Numbered from the stretch's first letter, positions 38,001-50,191 are shown. The stretch is 64,000 nucleotides of DNA from Flabesymbios commensalis (GCA_964017125.1 OZ024912.1:81226892-81290891); one strand, 5' to 3'. Made by a program: numbers and translations. The notes: generated by a model not told the origin, from the letters alone.

Positions 38001-38543
38001 ACAGCATTACCCTAGTCCTAGGCCTAAAAAAAATATTGTTTGTTTCCGATTTCCGACCTACCCTATCAAAACATGTGCGACCCAAATTTATTTTATGGAT
38101 TTTTCTGGCCTTATCATTATTTGTTCTGCGTGTTGTGTTTGTCAACGCTATTCTCCAGCAAACAAGATACGTTGTCACAATGATGACAACATTGAACCAA
38201 CATTGTGACAACGTATCGTGTTTTCTGGCGTATTTGCGTTGCAATTTACTTCCTGCATTAAAATCGTATAAAAGCTTATATTATCGCTCATTATCGATTT
38301 CGACACGTTCACTTTTCGAACGAAATAATAAGTGACAGTTCACAAACTTGTCCGCTAACATCTTAATTTGGCATAAATATAATTTATATATCGTCTATTT
38401 ATCTAAATATTAGTTATTTCTCACCCCTCGATGCCGCCGAAGTAGTCACAAGCGTCCATATCTAAAGTGGGGTCGTAAATGCCGTTAGCGTAGCAATGAG
38501 AAGGCACGGAGACAACGCTGGTGGTGGTGATAGAGGCAGGCAT
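26062..38543 (-). CDS. NAGK: N-acetylglucosamine kinase, ten coding exons
   Basis: Phosphorylates GlcNAc to GlcNAc-6-phosphate with ATP in the cytosol, salvaging amino sugar. Coding exons: 38543-38425, 36739-36655, 35944-35846, 35370-35229, 35086-34976, 34260-34148, 32374-32287, 27701-27601, 26724-26646, 26243-26062. All have GT/AG sites and compatible phases. Motifs in order: GGIEGGATKTK (first phosphate loop), STNYWLIG (sugar contact), [18 protein letters not shown] with the expected catalytic Asp, [35 protein letters not shown], and [16 protein letters not shown] near the C-terminus. The most upstream ATG (38543) gives 372 residues. The Met at 38459 gives [13 protein letters not shown] and 344 residues, the usual NAGK length, and is the likelier start. 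Long introns hold many mobile elements; no coding damage seen. Confidence 0.96.
26524..26630. mobile_element. NAGK: Palindromic element in NAGK intron
   Basis: ACACAAGACATTGACC ... TCAGTCTTGTATTTGCTGGG around a CGTCTGTGATGCTGG core. Same family as 8276-8384. Confidence 0.55.
27240..27365. repeat. TTTGAAGCTGGAA hairpin repeat
   Basis: CATTTGGAGCTGGAAATTG and AATTCCAGCTTCAAATG form the hairpin. Related copies at 27832-27890, 32725-32785, 32890-32955 and 35440-35490. Confidence 0.5.
28264..29945. repeat. Internal tandem array, about 145-bp unit, 11-12 copies
   Basis: Recurring words in each unit: ATCTAGCACGGTTTACC, AATGGCCGATAGGCGGCCAT and AAGATGCATCCTC. Spacing of the CACGGTTTACC word is close to 145 bp. 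Confidence 0.85.
29960..30330. repeat. Dispersed repeat ending in CGGCCCAACGGCCCAAC units
   Basis: Two imperfect internal copies of a block with GGCACAACTAG, CAGTACTTT..GAGAT and GCTCCGGAAACGAA, ending in a short tandem CCCAACGG run. It resembles the 3' end of a dispersed retroelement; family not assigned. Confidence 0.4.
30653..31160. repeat. Two tandem copies of a 250 bp sequence
   Basis: Both copies contain CTTTTTATAAGGGAGG-like starts, GCACGACTGCTC and CATTTGGGTTCTAAATGTGC in order. Confidence 0.75.
32390..34100. other. NAGK: NAGK intron with several decayed TTAA MITEs
   Basis: CTACAAG-family element about 32401-32655, TTTGAAGCTG hairpins at 32725-32955, and another diverged CTACAAG-family element near 33335-33600. 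No exon signals beyond those of NAGK. Confidence 0.5.
36002..36329. mobile_element. ACTTGAAG-hairpin TTAA MITE with triplicated left end
   Basis: The first 45 bp (TTAACCCTTAGAGCACTGAT...) occurs three times in tandem, starting at 36002, 36047 and 36093. The element then continues to a hairpin TCACTTGAAGTTGTGTGTCG / GAGACACAACTTCAAGTGA (36243-36290) and ends CACGGTTAA. A normal single-end copy is at 59988-60219. Confidence 0.75.
37075..37265. repeat. Relative of the terminal repeat of the 60257-63808 element
   Basis: Contains GTTCTAGTCTATGGACATGTT and flanking words shared with the 150 bp arms at 60262-60400 and 63665-63804. Diverged, in a NAGK intron. Confidence 0.5.
37670..37870. repeat. 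GTGACGTCAC repeat family, inverted copy
   Basis: Inverted relative to 13720-13930, again with two internal units and GTTTCACAGAAT ends. Confidence 0.6.
38154..38228. mobile_element. Short palindromic element in first NAGK intron
   Basis: CCAGCAAACAAGATACGTTG / CAACGTATCGTGTTTTCTGG, with an inner CACAATG / CATTGTG pair. Confidence 0.65.
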
Positions 38544-38760
38544 GCTGGCTATGTGGTTGAACAACTAAACGGATAGAAGAGACACGACAACGGCGAGAGC
38601 AGGAGTGCGGTGCGCGCTGTGGTGGGAGAGTATTTATCACTTTCTTCCTGATTTTGGGCCTACTATAATAGGTGGAAGCGACATTTTGTCCCGATCCTGA
38701 AACAACATCAGATTAGTGGCTGATATATTTCGGCCCGATATGAAACTTGCTGCCTACAGA
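38544..38760 (-). promoter_or_regulatory. NAGK: Likely NAGK 5' region
   Basis: Short GC-richer patch with CpG-containing words (GCGGTGCGCGCTG) directly upstream of the first ATG, unlike the AT-rich surroundings. No TATA box or initiator can be assigned. Confidence 0.35.
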
Positions 38761-39496
38761 ACACAGAATTGATTGAATCAATGTTGCTTTGGCGTTAGCC
38801 CAGCGTCAGCGACGCTGGCCCAACGTCTCATGTTTGCTGGATGATCTGCAATCCAGCCATCAACAAGTTTGTGTTGCTGGAGAGTCTGCCCTACCACTGG
38901 AGGGGGGTATGCAGCCGTGACATATTGCTCTTTGGACTGTACGAAATATAGACCGTAGTTAAGTAGGCCTGATCCTACATCCCAGCAAACACTAGAAAGA
39001 CGTCGATCACATGGTGTTTAAACCCTTTCAGTGCAGAGCCCGACTTTATACATCAGAATCTGACGTCCATAGACGTCAGATTAAAATAACATGAAAAATT
39101 GTTGGCATGTTTATTTGTTGAATGTGAAATTTCACCCTAAGTGATCAATTACCCACCCCCATAGACTTGTGTGGCACAACTTACCCCATAGCCTACTGTG
39201 GGTTGGTAGGCTAGGTTGAGCCACTTTCGTCACTCTCAGTTGTGTATCCATAACTTTTTTTTGTTATTTTCATCTTTCATTGATGTTGGCATATCTAGCC
39301 TACATGTAATATATAGCCATGTTTTAAAAACTATACCAATTATTCTGTGATCAACCGGGAAAACACCAGATAAAATATTTTAAAAAGTGGCTCAACTAAC
39401 CCGACTCTCCCCATAGTCCACACTATATAGAAATATACTAAAGTATACTGTAGGACTATGTTCTGTGGTCCACACGGTCCGTGGCCCCGGCGCTTC

Positions 39497-39606
39497 CCAG
39501 TAAACATATGGGACGTTGGCCCAACGTTGGTTTACTGTTGAGCCAGTGTCGCGGAGAGTGGGCCAAACATAAACCAACGTTAGGCCAGCGTCTCATGTTT
39601 GCAGGG
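39497..39606. mobile_element. CCCAGTAAACA-type palindromic element upstream of NAGK
   Basis: CCCAGTAAACATATGGGACG ... GCGTCTCATGTTTGCAGGG with an inner ACGTTGGTTTA / TAAACCAACGT pair. Confidence 0.65.
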
Positions 39607-39989
39607 TTTGGACTGGTGACCAGCTATATTTTCCCATAAGGCATAGGGCTTATGTAATTTTCCATACAATAATTCCCCATACATTTGGGAAAGGTTTTTA
39701 AAATATTTACAAATAAGTTGTTTTGTAGGGTTTAAATTTTTCGTAAAACTATAATATTAAAACTTTCCACTGCATGTATGAATTGTTATTTGATGGGCCT
39801 TAATTATCATGTTCATGATATTTTAAATGTATCAGAAGTACTATAATGTACGGTGGTATGACAGAGGGAGGCCGTTCAATGCGATTTTAGTTAATTTGCT
39901 AATTGGCATTTGCATGACCTTTGATTCTAGACATTTTGTGAACAGCCAGGAAAAAGGCAGGGAAAAGTCAGTGGAATTTGCGGTATAAC

Positions 39990-40090
39990 CGCGATGACTA
40001 ACATATCTCGTCCAAACGAGATTCAAACCCGCTACCTCCAGATTACGGGTCTATAATGCCATACTGATGACAGTCATTGATCACGTACTT
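39990..40090 (-). mobile_element. Possible tRNA-derived SINE head
   Basis: On the minus strand ATGGCATTATAGACC, 20-odd bases, then GCGGGTTTGAATCTCG resembles Pol III A and B boxes. The B box is good and the A box weak. The body downstream (to about 39840) is unassigned. Confidence 0.35.
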
Positions 40091-40260
40091 ACCCCACCTA
40101 TCATCGACCTTCATGAAGGATGATCTCTTTAGGTCATTGTTATCTAAATTGCTACATTCCTTTACTCACACAGTCACAATCACAGTCTGGCCTCGTGTGT
40201 GTTGCATGCAGAGATAGTGCTTATCACCTGATCAGCATTCTCAACACTGTGAGAATGCTG

Positions 40261-40430
<170 letters not shown>

Positions 40431-42990
40431 GAGTGACCAAGAGGATTGGAGTAGAGGAGGCCTACTCAAACTCTTTCATTGGTCGAGACATGCAGGACTG
40501 TCTCCTTTTGGACTGTCTCCTTTTGGTGGTGCTAAAATCCACTACACAGGGATCTACAACACACATGCCATTGACATAAAGTCTACAGAGTCAATGACCT
40601 TTATAGGAAGGCTGTTAAGGATAATACACCTGGTATTTCCTATATTAATAAATTGAGTCTGAGATGTGACCCGAGTGGACCAAATGATGTGATTCACTGG
40701 TGCAGTGATCATGCAACCAAAGTGGCATTATACACACTCAAGAAATGTTTAAACTTAATGACAGGAGTGAGAGCAACCAAGACAGTTTACCGATTGTCAG
40801 TAGCCCTCCCTCCTCGTCGGCTTCAGGCCTACTAAATGTATCAAAATATAAACCAAATTCAGGTTGTAGAAGTCTCTTGGCAAAATGTCTCAAATATAGC
40901 CCGGCGCCAAGAGTGACCGAAAGGATCGAAGTGGAGGAGGCCTATTCAAACTTTGCGTGCCGATTGAAACTATCATTCTTTTTTCATAACAAAAAATCGA
41001 GAACTAGAGAACAGAAGTTCAGACTTAAGTCTAATTTCATTCCACCTGGCCCGATTAACCCAGTGTTGAAGCTGGAGTTGGAGCGTAGCTTGGGGTCTCT
41101 AGAATTAAAAAAAACACCGGATAATTTAGACAGAGAGGAACGTACAGCGATAAAAACTCTTAAACAGAATAAGGATATAATAATTAGGCCAGCAGATAAG
41201 GGTGCGGCAATTGTAGTAATGGACAAAACGGATTATGTAGGTGAAGCGGAAAGGCAATTAGCAAACCAGGTCTACTACAAACGCTTAGAGGAACCAGTTT
41301 TCCCTAAGTCTATATCGAAAATAAACGATTTTTTTTAAAGTTTGGCTAACCGCCGATTTATTGATGCAGGACAACTATCTTATTTGAAATTTCCGGAGGA
41401 CCCTGCACCATGTAGAATGTATTTATTCCAAGAAATACATAAAGATAGAAAAGTGTGGCCGGGAGAGGGAAAAATCCCACCGGGCAGACCAATAATAGCA
41501 GATTGCGGTAGTGAAAGTTATGCGTCAGCCGAATATATAGATAATTTTTTAGCTTTTTAGATAATACCAATGGGTTAGAGGCTGTCAAACAAATATTTAA
41601 TAAGAATCCAGACCCAAAGAGGCCGGAAAAAAGAAATTTCAGAACTATTATGCCAATGGTACCTACAAACGTGGGAAAGTTCGATGGGTAAGAAATTTGC
41701 ACCAAATTGTGCCAATTTGTTTTTGGCAGAGTGAGAGGAAAAAGCATTAAAAAAATGCGTCCTAAAACCCTCAGTATACTGGAGGTTCTTGGATGATATT
41801 TTTATGATCTGGGAACACTCCAATGAAGAATTTTACAAATTTGTGGAAATTTTGAACACACATCACCCTTCGATTACTGTCAAGGCAGAGTTGAGCTCGG
41901 AATCAATGCATTTTTTAGACACAGTAGTTCACAAAGGAAACAGATTTAAGGAGACAGGGACATTGGATACCAAAGTTTATTTTAAACCAACAGATACTTT
42001 GGAACTGTTACACAAGAAATCACATCACCCAAACCATACTTTCAAGGAATTAATTAAGTCACAAATCCTTAGATATGTTAGAATATGTAATAACAAGCAA
42101 GATGTAACAATAGCATGTAGAAAACTCTTTGCAGCACTAGTTAAGAGAGGTTATTCGGAACGTTTTTTGCGAAAAATTAAAGATAAAACCTTGTGTGAAT
42201 TGAGAAAAAACCCGAACAAGGGATCTTCTCAAAGATGCACTACAAGGAACTGTAAATTATGTTCGAAGCAAGTAGTTGTAGAGAGTGGTAAGACTATGGG
42301 GGGCGTACTGGATGCCGGGAATCAAATTCAAATTCCTACCATACAAAATTGTGATTCAACTAACGGTATTTACTGTATAGTTTGTTCAAAATGCAATAAA
42401 TTATATGTGGGGGAAACTGGGCTTTCCTTCAGAACAAGGATAAACCTACATCGTTCGGATGTACGCCTTAAGAAGGACACAGCAGTAGCCACACACTTTA
42501 ACTCCGGGTGCTGCAGGGCGACCCATCTGAGAGTGTTGTATCTTGAAGTATTGAAGGATACGGGAGACACAACTCCAAATAAGATTGAAACATCCGAACA
42601 CCCGTTATAAAAAGTGTGTAACGGCATATAAAAGGGGACCAAATCTACGTGATATTTTGGTGAGAATTAGATTGGGGAAAGACCCACTGAACAATCCCAC
42701 TATTGCCGGATCTGACTCAAGTCAGGATCTGACTACATTAGTAAATGCATTAGATGAGGTATAATTTATATAAATTAGTATGATTGTTTTCCTTTTTAGA
42801 AATCAGGCTATACTTCTCCTCGGTCAGTGCAATAAGTTGGAAACATGGAAAGGCATGCTTTTGATGTCGGACCCTTGAGAGTATGATGAGAGTACAGTTG
42901 ACACATCGATACCAGGTTTTTTGGGGAACCAGTTACTGGAACCCCTACCCGACCCTACGTTGAACCCTTACTCTCATCCTGACCACCAAT
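40431..42990 (+). mobile_element. Penelope-like retroelement with GIY-YIG domain, decayed
   Basis: N-terminal part: IIRPADKGAAIVVMDKTDYV at about 41180-41240, the usual start of Penelope-like reverse transcriptases. GRPIIADCGSESY follows near 41485. The catalytic box FLDDIFMIW is near 41786, followed by FLDTVV. C-terminal GIY-YIG endonuclease: YCIVCSKCNKLYVGETG near 42370-42420 with FRTRINLHRSD. Such elements insert through reverse transcription primed by the GIY-YIG nick. The reading frame is interrupted in a few places and part of the reverse transcriptase is poor, so this copy is not active. A 44 bp stretch at 40433-40476 repeats sequence from 40909-40953, perhaps a remnant of the partial tandem arrangement common in the family. 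Confidence 0.85.
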
Positions 42991-42995
42991 CCAAC

Positions 42996-43131
<136 letters not shown>

Positions 43132-43755
43132 ACTATAATAAATTTAAATAAAAATAATATTAACTAATTAATACAAATAAATAAATAAATTAGAAGCAAC
43201 AAATAAACACAATTGAGCTGTCATATTATCATTTTCTTCACCCAAACCTCACATAGAACTACATAGAGAGTATTCATGCTTAGTGTTTCCCTTTGAGTAG
43301 CCTATACGTGAAACGTTGTCATTGACGTTGATTCAACGTCGCAACAACATCGTGTGCCCAATGGGTTGTAAATAACTGATAAAAATTAACACTGCTGATA
43401 ACAACATTGTTTTTATAACTGGTGATGGAAGTTATTTTCCATTCGTAGATCTGGTGTTGTGTCTGGTATATCTATAAGTACCTCATAAGTATGACAAAAC
43501 ACAATCGCGATCCCAACGCTGGTTTAATGCTGGGTCACCGTCTACGACGGTGGGCCAACGTTAAACCAGCATTGTTGTATCTTAAGTATATGACATAAAA
43601 ATACCTCATATCAAAGCATGATAAAGCATAACACGCTGATCCAATTCTGGTTTAATGTTGGATCAACGTCTGCGTCGCTGGGCCACCTTTGAACCAGAAG
43701 TGAGCGTCCCTTGTCAAGTGACAAACCTTATTAATATATGGTCATCATCAGGTGA

Positions 43756-43866
43756 ATTTAGCAAACACGAAACATATATCCAATGTTTGACCAATGTTTG
43801 GCCGACGTCGTAGACGGTGGGCCAAACATTGGTCTAACATTTGGTCTATGTGTCGGGTTTGCTGGG
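43756..43866. mobile_element. CAGCAAACA-type palindromic element
   Basis: AGCAAACACGAAACATATATCC ... TATGTGTCGGGTTTGCTGGG around CGACGTCGTAGACG. Confidence 0.65.
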
Positions 43867-44764
43867 ATTCAGCAGCGGTATATAATTTATACTTTAACTA
43901 TATTTAGATGCCATAGCACTGACAGCTCTTGTACCCTATTTGGAACATAAAAAACATTTTAATACTGGATTATCATTATCACATGTATCATGTCTGGGGA
44001 GCAGATTTTGACCTGGATCATGCATACAGTAGGCTACTTGTGTCACAACGCGGAGTGGAAAAATCCCTACCGTTTCATAGAATTAGTCGAGCTAAGTAGG
44101 CCTATATATAGGCCTATACAGGGCGTATTGTATCACTTTGAAATCAGCAGACGTGTATACTCAACCCCTCAAGCGCTGCCTTATTTTGTATAAACTTTTG
44201 AAGTACTCAATCAAACTTCGTCAAATTTACAGGAAAGTTGCCGTAATACCAACCGATGGTGCCTTCAAAATTACATGGAAAACGGCTGAGAATTTACGTC
44301 TGAATTGACGTCTAAATGAATAACTTTTGAAAATACTCATTCAAATTTCACACTAATCTCATTAATTTACTTTTGAAGTACTCAATCAAACTTCACCAAA
44401 TTTACAGGAAAGTTGCCGTAATACCAGCCGATGGTGCCTGCAAAAGGCAACCAACGGGTTATTTTCAATTTCAAATCATCATAAATGATTAGGCCTATGT
44501 CTTAGATAGCTCTTCCGCCAAAATACATGTTTAATTCTGTCAGTGCTCGGATCGACTGATTCTCTACGGCGTGAGATTCTGACGGCTAAAGTCGTCGCCG
44601 CACAGATTTATTAAATTATAATATATTCATTTGGGCCTATAGATAATATATATAGATATAAGCATATTAGGAAAATTTGAAATAATGTATACATAATAAA
44701 TTTTTCAATTATATATTAATTTAAGTAGTTTTGTGCAAAATTTGCTTGATCTGTTCAATGCAAC

Positions 44765-45010
44765 CCCAGTTTACGCTACTTTTTTAAATGTAATAGTTCC
44801 AAGACGACCACGAGTTTACACCTGCTGAAAATGGCCTAGTTTTCATAGGCACTTGAAATATTCGTCTCAATTTCTTGGCATCCGAATTTTCTGGTAGACA
44901 GCGCGAGTGTCGTTTTTACACAGCTGGCTGTGTAAACAAAATGGCAGTCAATGTGACTGGGCCTTGCGCAGTAAATGAGTTAGGCGGCCCAGTCATACCG
45001 GGTAAGTTTA
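44765..45010 (+). repeat. Dispersed repeat with exon-like MAVxVTGP frame, copy 2
   Basis: Palindrome ACACAGCTGGCTGTGT, then ATG with MAVNVTGP...LGGPVIPG and a GTAAGTTT donor-like sequence. The paralogous copy is at 10540-10770. Confidence 0.4.
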
Positions 45011-45139
45011 CGCTACGGAAATGTATTTAATTACTATATATATTTTAAAATTGAATACCTGCCTGTCCACCTGCCGCCAAAAGGCTGAAGGGATTTGATT
45101 AGGGCTTAACCCTTTCAGCACTGTTATATATTTGTTTAA

Positions 45140-45385
45140 CCCTTTAACCGCCGGTGTCGCATATATTCGGGTTTTTATTTTTTATCAGCATAATAAGTAC
45201 CACCTTTTAAACATGTGACAAAGATAAAATGTGACATCAATCAGCAATATTTGAAAACAGTTGACCTCCATTTGCAAAATCTGAATAATTTTCACTCACT
45301 TGAAGTTGTGGATCGCGTCAGCGAGATACAACTTCAAGTGAGTAAAAATTAGGGGTGAATATTTAAATTTAAATAGGTTAAAAGG
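45140..45385. mobile_element. TTAA MITE, ACTTGAAG-hairpin family (CCGCCGG arm)
   Basis: TTAACCCTTTAACCGCCGG at the left, hairpin TCACTTGAAGTTGTGGATCG / GATACAACTTCAAGTGA near 45295-45345, ends AAAAGGTTAA. A related arm is at 14775-15020 in reverse. Confidence 0.6.
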
Positions 45386-45744
45386 TTAAACCATGGAGAC
45401 CAAAGGTTTTCTTTTTAATTTGAAATCATCATAAATGTCTTAGTTAGCTCTTTCTACGGCCGTTTAAAATTATTCAAATGTCTCGGTGCGGTGATCGTCT
45501 ATATAAGTAGAAGGACGGTCCCTTCACTAACACGTCTGATTTTGACGTCTATAGACGGTCCCCGAACTGAAAGGGTCAAGTGGACCTGATAACAGCTTCA
45601 AAAATATAAAAATAACACAGCCAGCCAACACGTGACGCTGCTCCGGCGCCGACTCAATGCATGGGCCAACATCTCCGACGCCGGTCCAGCATTGAAACAA
45701 CGTTGCGCCCATGTCCCTTGCTAAAACGGATGCCTGACAAAGTC

Positions 45745-46128
45745 CATAATATAGTGCATCGCCTTCAGGTTAAATATTATCATCTAACATGATAAATACG
45801 CTGGCACCAAGTTAAACTATCCTCACACCAGGTCCAAAGTGTGACGATGAGTGAAACATACCAAGGCCCAAGAAACACTGATAAACAGATGAATAACGAC
45901 TGGAATTTTACAACACACAATGTGCTCTCAACCCAATAACAACCAGAGTAGGCCTACTGGAGCACTGATATTGACTACAATGATTAAATTCATTAACAAC
46001 AGGAGCAATGATGTCGTCCATCAACCTATATCCTGCTAAGCTAATTTATTTAAATTTGTACTCACTTGAAGTTGTGTCTCGCTACCGCGACCCACAACTT
46101 CAAGTGACTGAAAATTACTCATATTTAC
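45745..46128. repeat. Minisatellite left flank, shared with 56385-56520
   Basis: GTGAAACATACCAAGGCCCAA and neighbouring words occur in both segmental copies. The right part holds the hairpin CACTTGAAGTTGTGTCTCGC / CCACAACTTCAAGTG (about 46062-46107). Confidence 0.7.
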
Positions 46129-49100
46129 TCTCAACCCATTAACAACTGGAGCACTGATGTCGACAACAATGATTCAATCCAATAACAGCTGGAGCACTGA
46201 TGTCAACAACAATGATTCAACCCAATAATAACTGGAGCACTGATGTCGACAACAATGATTCAATCCAATAACAACTGGAGCACTGATGTCGACAACAATA
46301 ATTCAATCCAATAACAACTGGAGCACTGGTGTCGACAATAATGATTCAATCCAATAACAACTGGAGCACTGATGTCGACTACAATGATTCAATCCAATAA
46401 CAACTGGAGCACTGATGTCGACAACAATGATTCAATCCAATAACAACTGGAGCACTGATGTCGACTAGAATGATTCAATCCAATAACAACTGGAGCACTG
46501 ATGTCAACAACAATGATTCAATCCAATAACAACTGGAGCACTGATGTCGACTACAATGATTCAATCCAATAACAGCTGGAGCACTGATGTCGACTACAAT
46601 GATTCAATCCAATAACAACTGGAGCACTGATTTCGACAACAACGATCCAATCCAATAACAACTGGAGCACTGATGTCGACTACACTGATTCAATCCAATA
46701 ACAACTGGAGCACTGATGTCGACTACAATGATTCAATCCAATAACAGCTGGAGCATTGATGTCGACTACAATGATTCAATGCAATAACAACTGGAGCACT
46801 GATGTCGACTACAATGATTCAATCCAATAACAACTGGAGCACTGGTGTCGACTACAATGATCCAATCCAATAACAAATGGAGCACTGATGTCGACAACAA
46901 TGATTCAATCCAATAACAACTGGAGCACTGATGTCGACAACAATGATTCAATCCAATAACAACTGGAGCACTGATGTCGACTACAATGATTCAATCCAAT
47001 AACAAATGGAGCACTGGTGTCGACAACAATGATTCAATCCAATAACAAATGGAGCACTGATGTCGACAACAATGATTCAATCCAATAACAAATGGAGCAC
47101 TGATGTCGACTACAATGATTCAATCCAATAACAAATGGAGCACTGATGTCGACAACAATGATTCAATCCAATAACAACTAGAGCACTGATGTCGACTACA
47201 ATGATTCAATCCAATAACAACTGGAGCATTGATGTCGACTACAATGATTCAATCCAATAACAAATGGAGCACTGGTGTCGACAACAATGATTCAATCCAA
47301 TAACAAATGGAGCACTGATGTCGACAACAATGATTCAATCCAATAACAAATGGAGCACTGATGTCGACTACAATGATTCAATCCAATAACAAATGGAGCA
47401 CTGATGTCGACAACAATGATTAAATCCAATAACAGCTGGAGCACTGATGTCGACTACAATGATTCAATCCAATAACAACTGGAGCACTGATGTCGTCTAC
47501 AATGATTCAATGCAATAACAACTGGAGCACTGATGTCGACAACAATGATTCAATCCAATAACAACTGGAGCACTGATGTCGACAACAATGATTCAACCCA
47601 ATAACAACTGGAGCACTGATGTCGACAACAATGATTCAACCCAATAACAACTGGAGCACTGATGTCGACTACAATGATTCAATCCAATAACAGCTGGAGC
47701 ACTGATGTCGACTACAATGACTCAATCCAATAACAAGTGGAGCACTGATTTCGACAACAATGATTCAATCCAATAACAACTGGAGCACTGGTGTCGACAA
47801 CAATGATTCAACCCAATAACAACTGGAGCACTGATATCGACTACAATGATTCAATCCAATAACAACTGGAGCACTGATGTCGACTACAATGATTCAATCC
47901 AATAACAACTGGAGCATTGATGTCGACTACAATGATTCAATCCAATAACAAATGGAGCACTGGTGTCGACAACAATGATTCAATCCAATAACAAATGGAG
48001 CACTGATGTCGACAACAATGATTCAATCCAATAACAAATGGAGCACTGATGTCGACTACAATGATTCAATCCAATAACAAATGGAGCACTGATGTCGACT
48101 ACAATGATTCAATCCAATAACAGCTGGAGCACTGATGTCGACTACAATGATTCAATCCAATAACAACTGGAGCACTGATGTCGTCTACAATGATTCAATG
48201 CAATAACAACTGGAGCACTGATGTCGACAACAATGATTCAATCCAATAACAACTAGAGCACTGATGTCGACTACAATGATTCAATCCAATAACAACTGGA
48301 GCACTGATGTCGACTACAATGATTCAACCCAATAACAACTGGAGCACTGTTGTCGACAACAATGATTCAATCCAATAAGAACTGGAGCACTGATGTCGAC
48401 AACAATGACTCAATCTAATAACAACTGGAGCACTGATGTCGACTAAAATGATTCAATCCAATAACAACTGGAGCACTGATGTCGACTACAATGATTCAAT
48501 CCAATAACAACTGGAGCACTGATGTCGACAACAATGATTCAATCCAATAACAACTGGAGCACTGATGTCGACAACAATGATTCAACCCAATAACAACTGG
48601 AGCACTGATGTCGACTAAAATGATTCAATCCAATAACAACTGGAGCACTGATGTCGACTACAATGATTCAATCCAATAAAAGCTGGAGCACTGATGTCAA
48701 CAACAATGATTCAACCCAATAACAACTGGAGCACTGATGTCGACTACACTGATTCAATCCAATAACAAATGGAGCACTGATGTCGACTACAATGATTCAA
48801 TCCAATAACAAATGGAGCACTGATGTCGACAACAATGATTCAATCCAATAACAGCTGGAGCACTGATGTCGGCTACAATGATTCAATCCAATAACAAATG
48901 GAGCACTGATGTCGACTACAATGATTCAATCCAATAACAAATGGAGCACTGATGTCGACAACAATGATTCAATCCAATAACAGCTGGAGCACTGATGTCG
49001 ACTACAATGATTCAATCCAATAACAAGTGGAGCACTGATGTCGACTACAATAATTCAATCCAATAACAACTGGAGCACTGATGTCGACAACAATGATTCA

Positions 49101-49270
49101 ATCCAATAACAAATGGAGCACTGATGTCGACAATAATGATTCAATCCAATAACAACTGGAGCACTGATGTCGACAACAATGATTCAATCCAATAACAACT
49201 GGAGCACTGATGTCGACTACAGTGATTCAATCCAATAACAACTGGATCACTGATGTCGACTACAATGATA
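46129..49270. repeat. 43-bp minisatellite, about 73 copies, with higher-order blocks
   Basis: The unit contains GGAGCACTGATGTCGAC, then TACAATGATT or AACAATGATT, then CAATCCAATAACA. Main variants are CAACTGG, CAAATGG and CAGCTGG. A block of about eight units, marked by GAGCATTGATG and GTCGTCTAC variants, recurs exactly 688 bp (16 units) apart (47226 / 47914 and 47491 / 48179). The paralogous copy at about 56522-56555 has a single unit. 43 is not a multiple of 3, and no frame stays open. Confidence 0.95.
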
Positions 49271-49321
49271 TTGTCTACATAGTTTTAAAAAGTAAAATAT
49301 CTCTCAAATCTTTGGCACCGT

Positions 49322-49380
49322 ATAGATAGGAAGGGTATTCCCCCCTGGCCTGGGCAAGGGGGAATACCCTTCCTATCTAT
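49322..49380. repeat. Tiny hairpin insertion, 24-bp perfect stem
   Basis: ATAGATAGGAAGGGTATTCC and GGAATACCCTTCCTATCTAT flank a 13 nt loop. It is absent from the paralogous stretch near 56600. Confidence 0.7.
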
Positions 49381-49449
49381 ATATTACTAGTAAACCTAGT
49401 TTTTAAAAGTGAAATATCTCTCAGATATGTGGCACATATAATTTTAGTC

Positions 49450-49627
49450 CAGTAAAACCTGCTATGAGCAGCCACTCTTATGAGCAGTCAACCTCTTATG
49501 GGAGGCCACTTGTCTATTCCCCAAAATGGCATTTTGTATACAAATGAACCTCCTATGAGCAGCAACCTGCATTAAAAGGCAACTTTTTCTGTGTCACAAG
49601 GGTGGCTGCTCATAGCAGGCTCTACTG
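49450..49627. mobile_element. Mariner/pogo-like MITE (178 bp)
   Basis: CAGTAAAACCTGCTATGAGC and GCTCATAGCAGGCTCTACTG are inverted ends, with TA on the right flank. The interior has further CTTATGAGCAG copies. Confidence 0.7.
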
Positions 49628-50191
49628 TAACTTACATTTTAATTTCTAAATAATTTTTCGTCACGAGAAGTTGTGGATCACGGTAGCGAGACACAACTTC
49701 AAGTGACGAAAATATAATTTCATATCAGAGCTGTATGGATTATTTAGACGTCAGAATATGTCTAGCCTCACCGGTGCATGCATGTATGCGATGCATGGCA
49801 TATTTCGAATATAACTCATTGAATCAAAAATGGTATACGGTAGGCGTAAAACTTGAAAAAATATGGTCAACGGTAAAACTTTTGTGGACGATAAATTTTG
49901 ATAGAAGGTAAAACTTGTAAAAAAAGTAAAGTTACCGTCGTGTCTGTTGCAATTATTTAGTTGAGTTTTTTTCAGACGAGCTAGTCAAACCACAATACAG
50001 TATGTAGGCCTGTGTAGCAGAGAAAAGAAAAACAGCATCTCCAGACAACGCACAATGTTGGGCCAGCGTCACAGGACGTTGGCCCAACAACCGTGACGCC
50101 GTCTGGCCACCGTCGGGTTTTTCACGCCAGCTGAGAATCTAGACATTGTCAAGTCAAATTTACAACTAACAGTTTCTATCGCATTCCAAAC

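Noticed and set aside
40060-40090. Possible hammerhead ribozyme (CTGATGA) near the Penelope-like element
   Set aside because: A CTGATGA occurs at about 40073 but no matching GAAA core with three paired helices could be laid out; it also falls outside the element.
46129-49270. CRISPR-like reading of the 43-bp array
   Set aside because: Units abut without spacers and this is eukaryotic DNA; it is a minisatellite.
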